DNA from: Massospora cicadina
Taxonomy: Eukaryota; Entomophthoromycota; Entomophthoromycetes; Entomophthorales; Entomophthoraceae
Direction of reading: 5' to 3'
NCBI GenBank assembly: GCA_022478985.1
Contig: JAKSZP010012314.1
Coordinates: 1 to 64,000, forward strand
DNA: 64,000 nucleotides
Below the pieces are notes generated by a model that was given only the letters and a program-made list of their open reading frames with translations, was not told the origin of the DNA and did no database searches. Below are positions 11,200-22,327 of the stretch, piece by piece. Positions within the stretch are counted from its first letter, which is position 1; every line of letters starts with the position of its first letter. A program made the position numbers and the translations under genes.

Positions 11200-11682
11200 G
11201 GGTTTGAGCTATGGCACTCACATCATTTTTCTCACATCATAGCTTCAAGTTGCTTTAAAAAATGGGAGAAAACCTGATTTAATAGGCTTCTTCATACTTT
11301 GGATGCTTCCATCAATGTAAAGCAGTTTGCTTATTGGTGCTTCATCAGCAGAATGCGAATTATTTCAGACCACAAAGGTATAAAAGAGGCCAATTTTCAT
11401 ATGAAATTTGAGCGGCGTCTTCAAACTCATATATTATGTCATTTGACTCATTGGGGCGAAAAGTACTTCGCATGCCATCCCCAAAATTGGTCAGAAATCA
11501 TTTAGCTTTCTCTCACCTATAAGAGGGCCTTGATTGCCACCATCCGTGATGGCCTGGTCACCAGTAATGACACCAGTTTGGGGGTTGCTTGAACCCATTC
11601 CACTGGTTAAGAACTGACCAGTAGCATAGTAGCAGTCTCATCCATGACAATCAGGATTTATCATTTAAGGATAAACTAATAT
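11200..11682. other. Right flank of G1; short unidentified open frame
   Basis: A plus-strand open stretch (11299-11505, 68 residues, with R-M-R-I-I-S-D-H-K and C-H-L-T-H-W-G) was not recognised. It is preceded by more codons without a start. It could be a remnant of another mobile element. There is no homologue elsewhere in the window. Confidence 0.3.
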
Positions 11683-12120
11683 CAATAATGATAACCCAGT
11701 TAAGTAGCTTCTATTATCTGCCATAAGGGGCTAACGGTCAATAGGGCATAATAGGTGGCATAATATTATATATGGGGCGGATAGGTGAGCTGAGATTGTA
11801 AAACAACCTTTGTACTTTATATCATGATGATAATAAGTTAGTTAGGGCATCCAACCCTATCTTATTGGCCAGTAAAGAAATATCAGGGAGATTTATCTAG
11901 AAGTTGTTGGGTCATGAACTTGGTGTTATTATAGAGAATTTCTCAGTGCTCTTGTATATTATTGTTAGTGATTTTAGGGATTAAGCCTAATATACTAATA
12001 AATGAATTATTATAATTGTTTTTTGGGCCTTAATTCTGATAATGCATCAGTTAGTTAATAGAACTTATGTCAATAGCATTAATAACTAAGTAAGAATCAA
12101 TTTAAGTAGTAAAAGGTAAC
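11683..12120. repeat. Direct repeat R, copy 1
   Basis: Aligns with 23410-23850 at roughly 70-75 percent by eye over about 440 bases, sharing blocks such as TATCTGCCATAAGGG, GATGATAATAAG and CTTATGTCAATA. The start TGATAACCCAGTTA (TGTCAACCCAGTTA in copy 2) and an inner TATATGGGGCGGATAGG give it an LTR-like look, but no primer site or polypurine tract adjoins. Possibly a solo LTR or a piece of an old LTR pair. Confidence 0.55.
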
Positions 12121-12660
12121 CTAAAATCAAGGCCTCACCTAAATTAAGGCAAAGCCTTATAGAGCCCCTTCAAGCCTAGACTAGGGGTGACGATAATTTT
12201 CCAGGGTAAATATAAAGCCTGCAATAACATGTTCCTTAGTGACCTTGTAGCTTGGTTCAAGATAGGTCTGTTCTATGCTTATAGTATTCAGTTTAACATA
12301 GAATGGCGAGATCTTAACAAGGGAAAACAAACTAAGAGGATATTGGAGCATCAGGCAAATTAAATTGCATTGATCATCTGGTTAGGTATAGAGCATAAAC
12401 CACAATAGTTGGTTTGGTTCATTATATAAAAATAATTTGGACAATATTAGGGAACTAGGAGTGTGACAGATGGGCAGAATGATTCTAACGAGGAATTTGT
12501 ATAATGTGACTAGATTTAGGCTGGGTAATTGGAGTTCAAAGGCGGTGAGTAGTGCCATGATTGTCAAGTTAAAATTTAAGGTTTAGCTGGCCACAAAAAT
12601 TTTAAAACCCAATTTTGGGTTGATTGGCCCACCAAAATTACTAAAACCATTTTTTATATA
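12121..12660. other. AT-rich stretch, no gene recognised
   Basis: Follows repeat R and precedes HAL1-like #3. No long frame, LTR end or family match. Bases 12661-12675 (ACTTAAAAGTTATTA) resemble 22313-22327 (CTTTTGAAGTTATAA) and may be the target duplication of HAL1-like #3. Confidence 0.4.
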
Positions 12661-12681
12661 ACTTAAAAGTTATTAGAAGTA

Positions 12682-13898
12682 TGCCAACCAGGGATGGACA
12701 GTACCAATTGCAAAGCAAAAAAAAATTCAGCCTAAACGGGCAATCAAAAAAACAAAATAAAACCTCCAACCAGGTAGGGAGAGGATGATCGCTAACCCAC
12801 CATGGAAAAGGGAGAGGGAGGTTCAGGGTTTCAACATTAGGCGAAGCAGCGATGGCAGAAGCAGCACAATTAAAGATGCAGATATTTGCTGAGACCAAGG
12901 GCGTTGGGGCATCAGCATTAAGGGGATTGAGGGCTGCAATGAAGCGATTATAAGACACAATATCAGCCTAAAAAGCTAAAAATATTCTTTGAGATGATGT
13001 TCAGCTTGAAGGCGGGCATCTAATAGTAGAGTGAAATTAGCAAAATTTTTCTGTGTGATTTTAGTTTTGGGTTAAAGGTTGCAGGGCTAGATATATGATG
13101 CATTGTGGTTGGCGGTATAGGCCAACTTGGTGATTTCTTCCTGAGCTTTAACTGGAAAATCAGGGGTGGAAGTTAGGCATATTTTCCCTTTTGAAGATTC
13201 ATAAACAGATTTTTCCACTGCTTTGCAGAGGAGGGGGCAATGGGGTGATTCCACCGCTGCTAAGGGAATCTGGTAGTCACTCTGGAAGGAAATTACATTG
13301 GGTTTGGGGGCATAACGTCTTAGTGGTAGAGATTGTCAAAATCATAATTTATAAATTTAGTCAAGTTATAAGCCATCGGTGGGGCTTTCAACTGATTTGT
13401 CCTCTTCATTCAGGGCAAGATACACCTGATTCATCAACTTCTTCCAATAGGGCCCAAGTATTTTGGTTAAAATTATCAGGTAAGCCTGAATAAGAGTAGA
13501 TGGTAGTTGGAAATTGGGGAGATGCGTAGGTGCAAACAGTGGTCCAAGCCTGATTCTGATTGGTGGTTTGGAATACAGTGGGTGTTGTGGCTGGAGGAAT
13601 TGAAGGGGCAGATTTCCAGCTCTGGCCCAGCAAGTTAGGGCGTTGGGTGGAAGATGACTTCAAAACACCCCTAATTGGTTGCCGCTGACAAGGGAGCAGA
13701 AATAACAACAGAAGGAACGGCTTGTTGCCAGGAATTTTTAACGTGGTCTAACCTAAAACAGAGAGACAAAGCTTTTGACCGTTGTTGACCAGTGCCCAAA
13801 TAAATTCTCTGGTGCTGCAACTATACAAGCATGTAGAATGATTTGTTGGGCGATGGCAGGGTGGTGTGGCTTGATGGTGGCAGTGGTGAGAGGGGCCA
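12682..13898 (-). pseudogene. C-terminal half of the ORF1-like protein, HAL1-like #3
   Basis: Minus-strand pieces at 13748-13898, 13406-13708 and 12641-12958. In order they contain a damaged zinc knuckle (C-L-S-V then an internal stop, frame slipped), the acidic motif N-T-W-A-L-L-E-E-V-D-E-S-G, and the C-terminal L-N-A-D-A-P-T-P-L-V-S-A block. The matching N-terminal half lies beyond the inserted Ty3-like element. The plus-strand open frame at 13191-13493 is a shadow. Confidence 0.65.
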
Positions 13899-14578
13899 TG
13901 TTGGACAATTACTAGATGATATAATGATAAGAGTGGTTGAGAGAAAGATAATTTGAATATAGGTAAAAGACTCTGGTCATTCCTGGTGGAACCCCGCAAA
14001 TTAGGGTAACACTTTTACAATAGATAGGTAAACAGATTGAGTTTGGCGGTCAGATTGCACCAAACCATCAGCCAAATTTGGGGAGTTCAGCAAAAGATCC
14101 TCCCCTGGCCTTGTCTAGTTTAGTAAAGGTAACACCGCGGAAATTGACCCCTTTTATAGGTTCAGAAGAAGTAAAACCCAAGTGAAAAAAAATTTAACAT
14201 CTTATTGTTTAGGACAAATTCATAAAAACATTACCTAATGGACTTTTTACCTGTTCCCAACCCTCAATTGGCCATTGCGCCCAAACAAGGCATGTTAGAG
14301 GGATCCAATAGGTTAATGGCTCATATTACCTAAATTGGAATTTACTTAGCTATCCAAATTTTGAGCCTCGACGTTCTATATACTATTATCAAATTATTAA
14401 GGGTTCTTTCTCTTTTACCCCCACATGGCGCCTAATAGATATCTATAAAACTAAACCTTTCTAGTATATATTTGTTTTAGTCATTCCGTATTTGTGGTGA
14501 TAAAAGCCCTTAAATATATATTGTTGGATTTGAGGCAAAAAGCACCAGAAAGCCTTTTTTCAAGCCAAAAATTTAATA
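13899..14578 (+). repeat. G2 5' LTR
   Basis: Starts TGTTGGACAATTA and aligns with the 3' LTR start TGTCTGACAATTA and on through TTGAGGCAAAAAGCACC near its end. CCCCTTTTATAGG (14149-14161) is a TATA-like box. About 680 bp. Confidence 0.85.
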
Positions 14579-14580
14579 AG

Positions 14581-14598
14581 TGGTGCTCACTACAGGGG
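14581..14598 (+). promoter_or_regulatory. G2 tRNA primer-binding site
   Basis: TGGTGCTCACTACAGGGG begins two bases after the 5' LTR. The leading TGG pairs with the CCA end of a tRNA. The identical sequence is found in Y (except one extra G context) and, with one change, in G3. Confidence 0.78.
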
Positions 14599-14693
14599 CA
14601 CCTGTGCACCACACCAAACGTTAAAAATTATGGAGGCTGTTGAGGGGGTACCCTTCTAGACCTTTTCGCTGATATTAACCCTAAGCTAGATTT

Positions 14694-15935
14694 ATGGAAC
14701 AACAGTTAGACAGTGCTTTGTCTCGCCCTAAAAGGCTTGATCAGCACTCACTACAACGATTTGTTATAAAAAACCCTCTTCGAGACAGATTCATATTTGA
14801 TGAGGTCAGTACATCCTCCTTCCTCATGTTTATGAATCTGCGATGGAGGAGAAACTGACCAACAATAAATCCAGTACATTCTTCCCTGCTTAGATCAAAC
14901 ATTTCAAAGGAAGAATGGTCCCACAATGGTCAACCTCAGCACTTGGGCAGGAGTTAAGCAAGCGCTGATTGATAAATTTGGTTCCAACAAAGTTTGCAGT
15001 GACAAAAACAGGCTTTTATGTGCCTTAGTTTGCAAGAGGGAGAATCAAGCACCTCTTTTGTTGTGCGATTTTATAATAAATCTCACCTTAGTTGCTTGCC
15101 TTAATGCTCCCTCTCGATGATGCTATTGAAGCTAGCTTGGCTGGCTTGGCATCTCATACCTCCTTTGCGAAACATCTCTCTTCCATATAGCGCACTTTCA
15201 AACCTGTACAGGATATCAAGGAGTCCTTATTAGCAGTTGAAGATATCTATGAGCTTAATCTTACACAATAATTTTTGAGCCAAGCATCTACGCCAACCAA
15301 TTTAGCATCTACTACGGCTTTTTGCCTCTGGAACCTGCTCCTGCAGAAGTTTTCATCACAAATTGCTTCTTCTCATAAATATAGTCAGATGGTAATGGCT
15401 GTATGGGGCAATGCTCCCCTTTGTATTCATTTTAAAACACTCAGTTGGTGAAGGCAGTCGTCCCCTTGCCTTGCCCATCTTCTTCTTCAGAACGGCCTTC
15501 CCAAGTGGTCCCAAAGCCGGATCTAAAGCCTAACCCCTTTCTCATGTCACAATTGCTCCCACTAACAATGGGTTAAATGACCATGTCACATAGGCTAAAA
15601 CTCCTGATTCTTAGAAGCACATAGCAATTGAACGGCCCAAAGCTGTTGAAGTTAAAGCATCCACCTCCATGGTGCTTTCCCCTCAACCTCTCATTCAACT
15701 AACTATAGTCTGAAACCATTCTCCCTGAAGCAGCACAAACCCCCTACTTTAAAGGTCAAAACTTGAGCTGTGACAAATCAACGCCTCCCCCAAAAGTTAA
15801 TAAGGTGGAGGAGCAACCCCAGGACCTATCATCCCATAAAGGAAGTCTTGAACCTACACCACCTCCTATGGGATCCCTAACTTGTATTGATAACCCTTCT
15901 GATGACGAGTCTAAAGGGGGTGATGAATTTAAATT
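14694..15935 (+). pseudogene. G2 gag remnant
   Basis: The ATG at 14694 opens M-E-Q-Q-L-D-S-A-L and runs about 55 codons to a stop. The frame then shifts several times. The open piece 14926-15120 (S-T-W-A-G-V-K-Q-A-L-I-D-K-F-G-S) is clearly homologous to G3 gag (49304-49564). The 3' part is Pro/Ser-rich and ends in acidic S-D-D-E-S-K-G-G-D-E-F, as in G1. It encodes the structural protein of the element's particle. HAL1-like #4 interrupts it at the very end. No intact CCHC is visible. Confidence 0.72.
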
Positions 15936-15939
15936 TATT

Positions 15940-16690
15940 TAAGTTTACCTACCAGGGGACAGACATTACTGAAACAGAACCACCAAACAAGCAAACCAAA
16001 ACATCAACCATATGCTCTAAATGAGCGGCGAGACACATAAAAAAAGTCAAAATAACCTACCAAGTGGAGCAGCGGTGAACCGCTTATCCCACCATGGCGG
16101 AGGGGGAGGGGGATTAGGCGGATTATTAATTTCATCTTCACCATCGAAGAGGCGGATCAATGCTGAGAGCAAGGGGTCGGGTCATCCACAGGATGAGGGT
16201 CAAGGTGAAATAGATAATTGTTGATATCGTCATTGATAATTTGGGCCTGGAGCATAGCCTTCAGGTGTTTGGCAACATGGTGTTCAGCTTGTATGCATGC
16301 GTCAGGAAGCTGGATGAATTTTGTAATATTGGCTCTGGTGATATGTGTGGTGGTGGGGAAAAAGATGCCAGTTCAGCAACATTCTTGACAGCGGTGGTGG
16401 CAGTTTCATTTAAGCAACTGATCTCCTCTTTTGCAATGTCAGAAATTTGGAGGAAGTTGGGTGACATGTATCCCTTCCTTAAATTCAGAAACAGAGAGTG
16501 CCATGGCATCATGGAGATGGTGACTTTCAGGTAAGGCCACCACACCCTCAGCAAGCTGATGGTCACTTAGGAAATGAAGAGGTGATGAAGATGTTGGTCA
16601 ATATGTCTTAGGAGCCCCAGATGAAGTGAAGGTAATGATCAATTGAATCCTGAAAGAGTGAATTGGGCTGAAATCCCTCAATAAATTTAT
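15940..16690 (-). mobile_element. HAL1-like #4: 5'-truncated copy
   Basis: Minus-strand 3' half of the ORF1-only family. The 3' end reads GTCTGTCCCCTGGTAGG followed by an A/T-rich tail that merges into the gag sequence. The protein piece 16261-16566 aligns with HAL1-like #5 (shared L-N/K-E-T-A-T-T/S-A-V/I-K and H-A-Y-K-L-N-T-M-L-P-N). The copy stops near 16690 and lacks the hairpin, RRM-like block and knuckle, the usual signature of incomplete target-primed reverse transcription. The plus-strand frame at 16241-16534 is its complement. Confidence 0.72.
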
Positions 16691-16859
16691 CTTCAGCAAG
16701 CAATAAGGAGTCTCAAGATTATTGACACTGCCAGTGGCGCTGACCAGCACATTGCCACACTTCTCCGATCTATCAGTGCGTTCATACTCTGCAGACTATC
16801 CAGGAGAAATACCATGAAACTGACAAATGACTTTGCTTACTTTTCATCTAAAAGAGGTC

Positions 16860-17496
16860 CTCGCTCTTCCCCCTTCTTGGGTGGTACTTTAACTAAAGTG
16901 GAGGTCGTCGTTAATGGTGTGCAGTTTAAAGCTATCCTTGACACTGGGTCCCCGGTGAACGTTGTGTCAACTAAGCTCATTAAAAATTAAACTGGCCCCT
17001 GACCTTAACTGAACTCAATAGTTTGGAACTGCGGGTCCAGATAACACCTGCGCCATTGGGGCGTACTCTTACCTGCCCATTCGTTTTTAAAACTTCTCTT
17101 GTCAACTCACGCAGTGGCTTTGAAAAAACCTACTATTTACTCATTGGAACGCAATTTATGCTCAAATATGAAGGCTTTCTCAAACTGAAGCAGGGCTATC
17201 TCTCCCTGCTTAACTATGAGGTTCCTCTGATTCTATCTAATGATGAGCTCAATAAAAAAGGATTATGTTTGTACAGTTTAATATCTTTCCTCCAGTTTAT
17301 CCCTGCAATACACCACGGCAGGCAGGCATACAAAAAATTGCCCTCATCAGTGGACACCCTGGAAGGTATCTCTTTCTATGCTTCTGAAGGGGTGGTCATT
17401 AAGGCTGGGGAGCAAAGGGTAGTTGACATAAAATTGCCATGCAAGTCCCACACAACTGCCTACTGCACCTCATTAGCATTGATGGAAGTCCTTTAG
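16860..17496 (+). pseudogene. G2 protease and protease-RT linker
   Basis: The aspartic protease site I-L-D-T-G-S-P-V-N-V-V is intact (DTG at 16940-16948), preceded by the strand V-E-V-V-V-N-G-V-Q-F-K-A. A stop at about 16990 interrupts it. The open frame 17023-17496 (157 residues) continues the linker and includes L-E-G-I-S-F-Y-A-S-E-G-V-V-I-K-A-G, which is matched in G3 at 42782-42860. Protease matures Gag-Pol in Ty3-type particles. Best-preserved protease of the G elements. Confidence 0.8.
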
Positions 17497-17839
17497 AGCC
17501 CAGAGTTATGCCAGGCATGTTAGACCACGCCTATCATCGGCCTATTAACTTTCCCTAGGGATTCTCACCAAGAAGCATATGGTGATAAAAAGTATCAGGA
17601 GATCAGAAGAGGCCTACTGATACCCATTGAGGACATCAAGAAATTCCACTGTACTGGGTCTATGACTGATATGGGTTTACCCATTGACCAATAATTATGT
17701 ATTTTGCCTTCTATCTATATCTCTGACAAACTAACCCTAGCTGAGCTGGATTAATTTACACTTCTCGAGGCCTACAGCGACATTTGCTCCAGTTCTGACA
17801 ATGATTATGGGAACATAAAGGGATGGACGCATACTGCTG

Positions 17840-18679
17840 ACCTTGGGGATGCTAAACCCATTCGTCCAAAACCTACCACAAATCAAAAGTTGAGGAGCTA
17901 TAAGTGTGGATGGAGCTCAAACAGCTTCTGGATGCTGGATTGCTGGTGCCGTCACAAAGCCCTTGGTCATCCCCACTCTTATTAATAAAGAAGAATCGAG
18001 GTCATCAGGTAGTGATGGACTACCACAAATTAAACAACTTTACCGAGAGGGATATTTACCCTATCCTTCGCATTGATGATGCTCTGGCCCAACTCTCTGG
18101 GCCCAAGTTCTTTTTATCCATGGACCTGAATAGCGGTTATTGGCAAATGGACCTTTCTCCACAAGACCTGGAGAAATTTGCTCTTATTTGCAGTGAAGGT
18201 AACTTCCAACCTACACAACTACCACAAAAGTTGTGTAACGCACCCACCATTTTCCAATGGGCGATGGATCATATTCTCCAGGATCTCAAACTGAGTTATG
18301 TGATTGTTTATCTTGATGACAACACAGTTTCTCCAAGACTTTCAATGAACACCTCGCACATCTAAAGAAGGTGTTTCACCGCTTGCAGGCATCTAATATT
18401 AAACTAAAGCGCTCCAAATGTACCTTTTGCAAGAGGAAGCTGAAATTCCTTGGACACGCTATCTCACAAGATGAGATACAACAACATCAAGATAAAGTCA
18501 AAGCAATATCCAAGATGCCTGCACCCAAAACCCATAGTGCCATCCAGGAATTCTTGGGAATGATGGGAGACTATAATGAATTAATCCCAAAATTCTCCCA
18601 GCTCAGCGAGCCCCTTGTCCGCCTCCTGGCTAAGAACACCCTCTTCCATTGGGGTGCTAAAACAACTGGCCGCATTTAG
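17840..18679 (+). pseudogene. G2 reverse transcriptase, one frameshift
   Basis: The frame 17904-18365 holds RT fingers and palm: W-S-S-P-L-L-L-I-K-K, V-M-D-Y-H-K-L-N, S-M-D-L-N-S-G-Y-W-Q (first catalytic Asp) and the active-site YLDD at 18309-18320. Immediately after YLDD the frame shifts. The thumb continues in the frame of 18371-18679 (F-L-G-H-A-I-S, then F-L-G-M-M-G-D-Y-N). Catalytic residues are intact, so inactivation rests on the shift and on damage elsewhere. Confidence 0.85.
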
Positions 18680-19120
18680 TACTCTGAAGGAGCTCTTCAA
18701 AAAAGGCTAATACTTCACCACCCTGACTACAGCAAACCCTTCATGTTGTTCAAAGATGCTTCTGACTATGCTGTTGGAGCTATATTGGCTCAATTGATAG
18801 AGCATGGGGGCAATCGCCCCATGTTTTCTTTTAGCAAAATGCTTTAAAAAGCTGAGCGTAACTACAGCATCACGGAAAAGGAGTGCTTGGATCTCCTACT
18901 CGCTGCCAAACACTACCGCCCATTCCTATATGAAACTCACTTTAAAGTGATCACAGACCACGCCTCTCCAAAGTGATTGCAGAATATTAAGAATTTCACG
19001 AGGCAGTTGGCTCGCTGGGCTCTGAAGCTCCAGCATTATGATATGACTATTGAGCATTGGGCAAATACGTGCTGTATTAATGTAGATGGGTTAAAATAGC
19101 TGCCCATTCTTCACTTAACA
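18680..19120 (+). pseudogene. G2 RNase H remnant
   Basis: In-frame blocks [26 protein letters not shown] and V-I-T-D-H-A-S give the Asp, Glu and Asp positions of Ty3-type RNase H. Single stops fall at about 18845 and 18976. It directly follows the RT thumb, as in the family. Confidence 0.78.
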
Positions 19121-19199
19121 ATAGTGAAGCTGAGAGGCTACATGTCATTTAATGATCCAGATACATGGGCTGAGGAAGACAAACCAGTACAAAATTTTC

Positions 19200-20290
19200 T
19201 AGCTCGACACTCCTGAAAAACCAAGGTGAAAAATGGGAATTTAAATAAGAAAGTAGGAATAGATTGGTTGCCCTATCTCCAGTTGACAGAGCGAATACCT
19301 GTCAGCTTGGAGTCCCACATGATAATGAGGCATAGCAGAGTACGCAAAAAATATGACTGGGTGGAAGAGCGGTACTACTGGGAGGGCTTTTTGAACATTA
19401 ACTGAAGTCTTGGATGCATGCATGACCTGTAAAAAACAATCCAGTTTCAAAGCCCGATATCAGTATCAACCTACATCGCCTCAACAACCCTTCCAAACCA
19501 TAAGTTTGAATGTGGTAGGTCCTCTCCCTCATACCACAGGTGGAAATCGCTATATGTTAGTTGATATTGACCATTTCACCAGATAGGTTGAAGCTGTTGT
19601 TCTCCCCTCTCAGACTGCTAAAGGCACGGACACCTTCTTACGCCAATACATTTTACCTGGCATGGGTGCCCCCAGGTCCTCCTATGTGATAATGGAAAAA
19701 TTTACCTCCCAACTGGTGAAGCTCTTGCCACCTCCATGAAAGTGCTACAACTCTTCTTGGCCCCTTAAAACCCATCCATAAATGGTGCTGTAGAAAGAGT
19801 TAACGGAACCCTGGTCTCAATACTCCGCATAATGGCCAATTCAGACCCTCTCAAAGGGGTCTTTACTTACCCTGTGCCATCATGGCCTACCAAATTAGTT
19901 ACCATTTCATCCTAATGATGTCCTCTTTCCGTGTGTTGTATGACCGAGAACCTGGGTACCAGCTCAATTAGCAAAATATATTTTCACTGACTGAACTGAC
20001 CCAGAGAAAGCCATGAAAAATTTGACCCAACATAATCCAACTACAAGCAGAAGGTATGACTAACTTGGCTAAGACAGTCACAAAAGAAGGAGAAGCAGCT
20101 AATGAGCTCCATGTCACTCTCACTTCTTTCTCAGTAGCTGACTTGGTATTGTATTATCACAACCGCATCAATCCTTGAAGTGAGAAGCTCAGGTTTATCT
20201 AGGAAGGGCCATTTTAGGTCACATACAATCAAGTGGATGAGTACTCTTTCAAATCCCTTACTTCTGGAGTCACCATCAACCAAGTCCATG
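19200..20290 (+). pseudogene. G2 integrase remnant
   Basis: Fragments in several frames: an N-terminal zinc-binding region with H-S-R-V-R-K-K and a C-M-x-C-K remnant (about 19410-19440), the first core Asp in V-D-I-D-H-F-T-R (19560-19585), the second in L-C-D-N-G-K (about 19685) and the Glu in A-V-E-R-V-N-G-T-L (about 19788). The post-core tail K-T-V-T-K-E-G-E-A-A-N-E-L matches G1 and G3. Many stops; non-functional. No chromodomain. Confidence 0.75.
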
Positions 20291-20326
20291 GCTGGTTTTT
20301 ACACCCTTATTCTCCCCCTTACCACA

Positions 20327-20340
20327 CTTAAAGGGGGTAA
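20327..20340 (+). other. G2 polypurine tract
   Basis: ACTTAAAGGGGGTAA lies directly before the 3' LTR start TGTCTGACA. It is the plus-strand primer position. Confidence 0.75.
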
Positions 20341-21640
20341 TGTCTGACAATTATAAGTCCAATATAATGATAAGAGTGGTTCAGAGGAAAATTTATATGA
20401 ATATCAGCCAAAAGACCCTGGTCAATTCCAGGTGGAACCCTGCAAATTTGTGTATTACTTTTACTAAAGATCAAGCAAACAAATCTACTTTGGGCGGTCA
20501 GATTGTGCTGAACCATTGACCAAATTTGGGGAGTACAGCAAAGGATCCTTCCCCAGTGTCAGAATTTGGACCTATCAGGGACCACCAGTGTTTAATGCAG
20601 ACCTGGCAGGTACTACCAATAAAGGATTTTGTTCTGAAGTTAGAATAAGCAGGTGCAACGAATGCTATCAGAACTATTACAACTGATTATTAAGACTCAG
20701 AAGTAATAAACACAATATTATAATTATAAGATATTAGAATTTAGTCTTTTTTTATTGTAAATAGTTAGGGATATTTATAGGATTAGTAGTGAAATTTATA
20801 TCATATAAGGGATAAGATTTTTTGTATCAGATAACTGATATGGATGATTATCAGATCAGATAAGTTCATTGGTAAATACAAAATCATTTTTGTTAAAGTT
20901 GCAGCATTCTCAAAATGCTAATTATACTTATTTTAAAGAAATAATCTCGTTGTAAGCTACACAACTCAATTGTATTATCAGGAAAGTGATTTTAAGATGC
21001 CAATTAAACTAAAAACACTGGAGCACAGCATAGTAGAGTAGTTTGGATTGGAATTGATAGTGCACCACACAGGCAAGTTGAAATAATATATATAAATATA
21101 GATTATAGTCCAAAAGCAATTATGCTTAATGGGAAGCTCAGGTCAAGGCTTTACCCAAATTGGGGTAAATCCTGACACCCAGTCTTATCTAGTTAAGTAG
21201 AGGTTATACCGCAAAACTGACCCCTTTTATAGGGTCAGAAGGGGTCCAACCAAATGAAAAAATTCTAGCCTAATGAATGGGTCAAATTGATAAAAACATT
21301 AGCTAATGGACTTGTCCTTCCTGTTCCTGACCCTTAACTCATGATACCGCCCAAACAAGGTAATTTCAAAGGATCTGATAGGTTAACAGCTCAAATTACT
21401 AATTCAGAATTTACTAAGATATCCAAATTTTGAGCCTCAACGTTTTATATACTATTATTAATTTATTAAGTGTTCTCTCTTTTTCCCTACACGGCACCTA
21501 ATAAATATTAATAAAACTGAACCTTTCTAGTATATTTGTTTTAGTCATTCTCGTATAAGTGGTGAGAAAATTTTTAAATATATTGTTGGATTTGAGGCAA
21601 AAAGCACCAGCGAGCCTTTTTTAAAGCCAAAAGTTCAACA
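20341..21640 (+). repeat. G2 3' LTR, interrupted by a solo LTR
   Basis: Segments 20341-20556 and 21183-21640 together align with the 5' LTR 13899-14578. The last bases AAAAGTTCAACA match the LTR end. The 621-bp insert between them is a separate LTR. Confidence 0.85.
20557..21177. repeat. Solo LTR with perfect 5-bp target duplication
   Basis: Starts TGTCAG and ends CTGACA (6-bp terminal inverted repeat, TG...CA ends). It is flanked on both sides by CCCAG (20552-20556 and 21178-21182). It has no internal retroelement genes, so it is the product of LTR-LTR recombination. No full-length relative is in this window. Confidence 0.9.
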
Positions 21641-22180
21641 GTCCAACAGGCGCTCTGCCCTAAAGTAAACTGTGAAGATACGGTTGGGCTGAGCGCCATA
21701 AGCCAAAAGACCAGACATCAATTCTTCATACAAATATTTGGGGTGTGAGATGGGAAGGGAGGTTAGCAAATAACACCACCAGGGTATAAGAAGGGAGACA
21801 AGTATGGGTAGAAGGAATGGTAGTGTTTTTATGCATTAATGGAGTCATTGCTGCGGCAATGTCCTCCTCCATTTATAAATAAATATCAAAATAGCCCTTA
21901 GAAGGGCGAAATCTGTTTAAGACAGCTGGTGCAAGGTCAGCGGTGGCCAGTTTGACTATTTCTTTGTCAGCACACGTGATTAAACGCCCATAGTTGACAA
22001 GGAGACAAAATCAGTGGTGGTTTGAAGAAGGGCAATAGGATGAGGGCAGGTTGGGTGGATGCGTGCAAGGTGGAGCACTAAGTCCTATGGAGGGAAAAAT
22101 CATCCAGAAAAGTGGGGAAGACTAATGAACCTATCTTAACATTCTTCCCTATAGTGCAGAAAACATTAGGGGGTGGATCA
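21641..22180 (-). pseudogene. N-terminal half of the ORF1-like protein, HAL1-like #3
   Basis: On the minus strand, about 21870-21895 encodes F-x-P-S-K-G-Y-F-D-I, the RRM-like hairpin of the family, followed by an Ala-rich A-A-A-M-T-P stretch. It is split from its C-terminal half by G2. Stops are frequent. Confidence 0.55.
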
Positions 22181-22205
22181 CTGCTGCCCCAATGTGGGGC
22201 AGCAG
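22181..22205 (-). promoter_or_regulatory. 5' hairpin of HAL1-like #3, perfect 11-bp stem
   Basis: Stem CTGCTGCCCCA paired with TGGGGCAGCAG around a 3-base loop (ATG on the plus strand). It is the same hairpin as in copies #1 and #5-#7, with a different loop. Confidence 0.6.
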
Positions 22206-22327
22206 GTGGCGGATCTGAAGACATTAAGTGGAAACTATATGTGGCTAGATGACAATAGTTAATTTAAACTTTGTTTTAATTTAATCAAAAGTGCAATTGA
22301 GTGGAAAGAAAGCTTTTGAAGTTATAA

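Larger units (their letters stand above)
13899..21640 (+). mobile_element. G2: Ty3-like LTR retrotransposon, decayed
   Basis: LTRs at 13899-14578 and 20341-21640 (the latter containing a solo-LTR insertion) flank primer site, gag, protease, RT, RNase H, integrase and polypurine tract, all on the plus strand. Flanking pentamers GGCCA (13894-13898) and GTCCA (21641-21645) are a 4 of 5 target duplication. It interrupts HAL1-like #3 in the opposite orientation and in turn hosts HAL1-like #4. Its protease and RT are better preserved than in G1 or G3, but pol has at least one frameshift beside the RT active site and multiple integrase stops. Confidence 0.88.
12676..22312 (-). mobile_element. HAL1-like #3: ORF1-only non-LTR element, split by G2
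   Basis: Read on the minus strand, the 5' part runs 22312 to 21641 (TTTCTTTCC start, perfect 11-bp-stem hairpin at 22181-22205, then the RRM-like block). The 3' part runs 13898 to 12676 and ends ACTGTCCATCCCTGGTTGGC. Joining them across the Ty3-like insertion at 13899-21640 restores the order seen in copy #6 (GGCTGCCCCTCGAGATACTG there, GGCCCCTCTCACCACTG here). Total about 1.9 kb without the insert. Confidence 0.75.

Noticed and set aside
16241..16534. 97-codon plus-strand frame in G2
   Set aside because: The minus strand at 16261-16566 aligns with HAL1-like #5 protein; the plus frame is a shadow.
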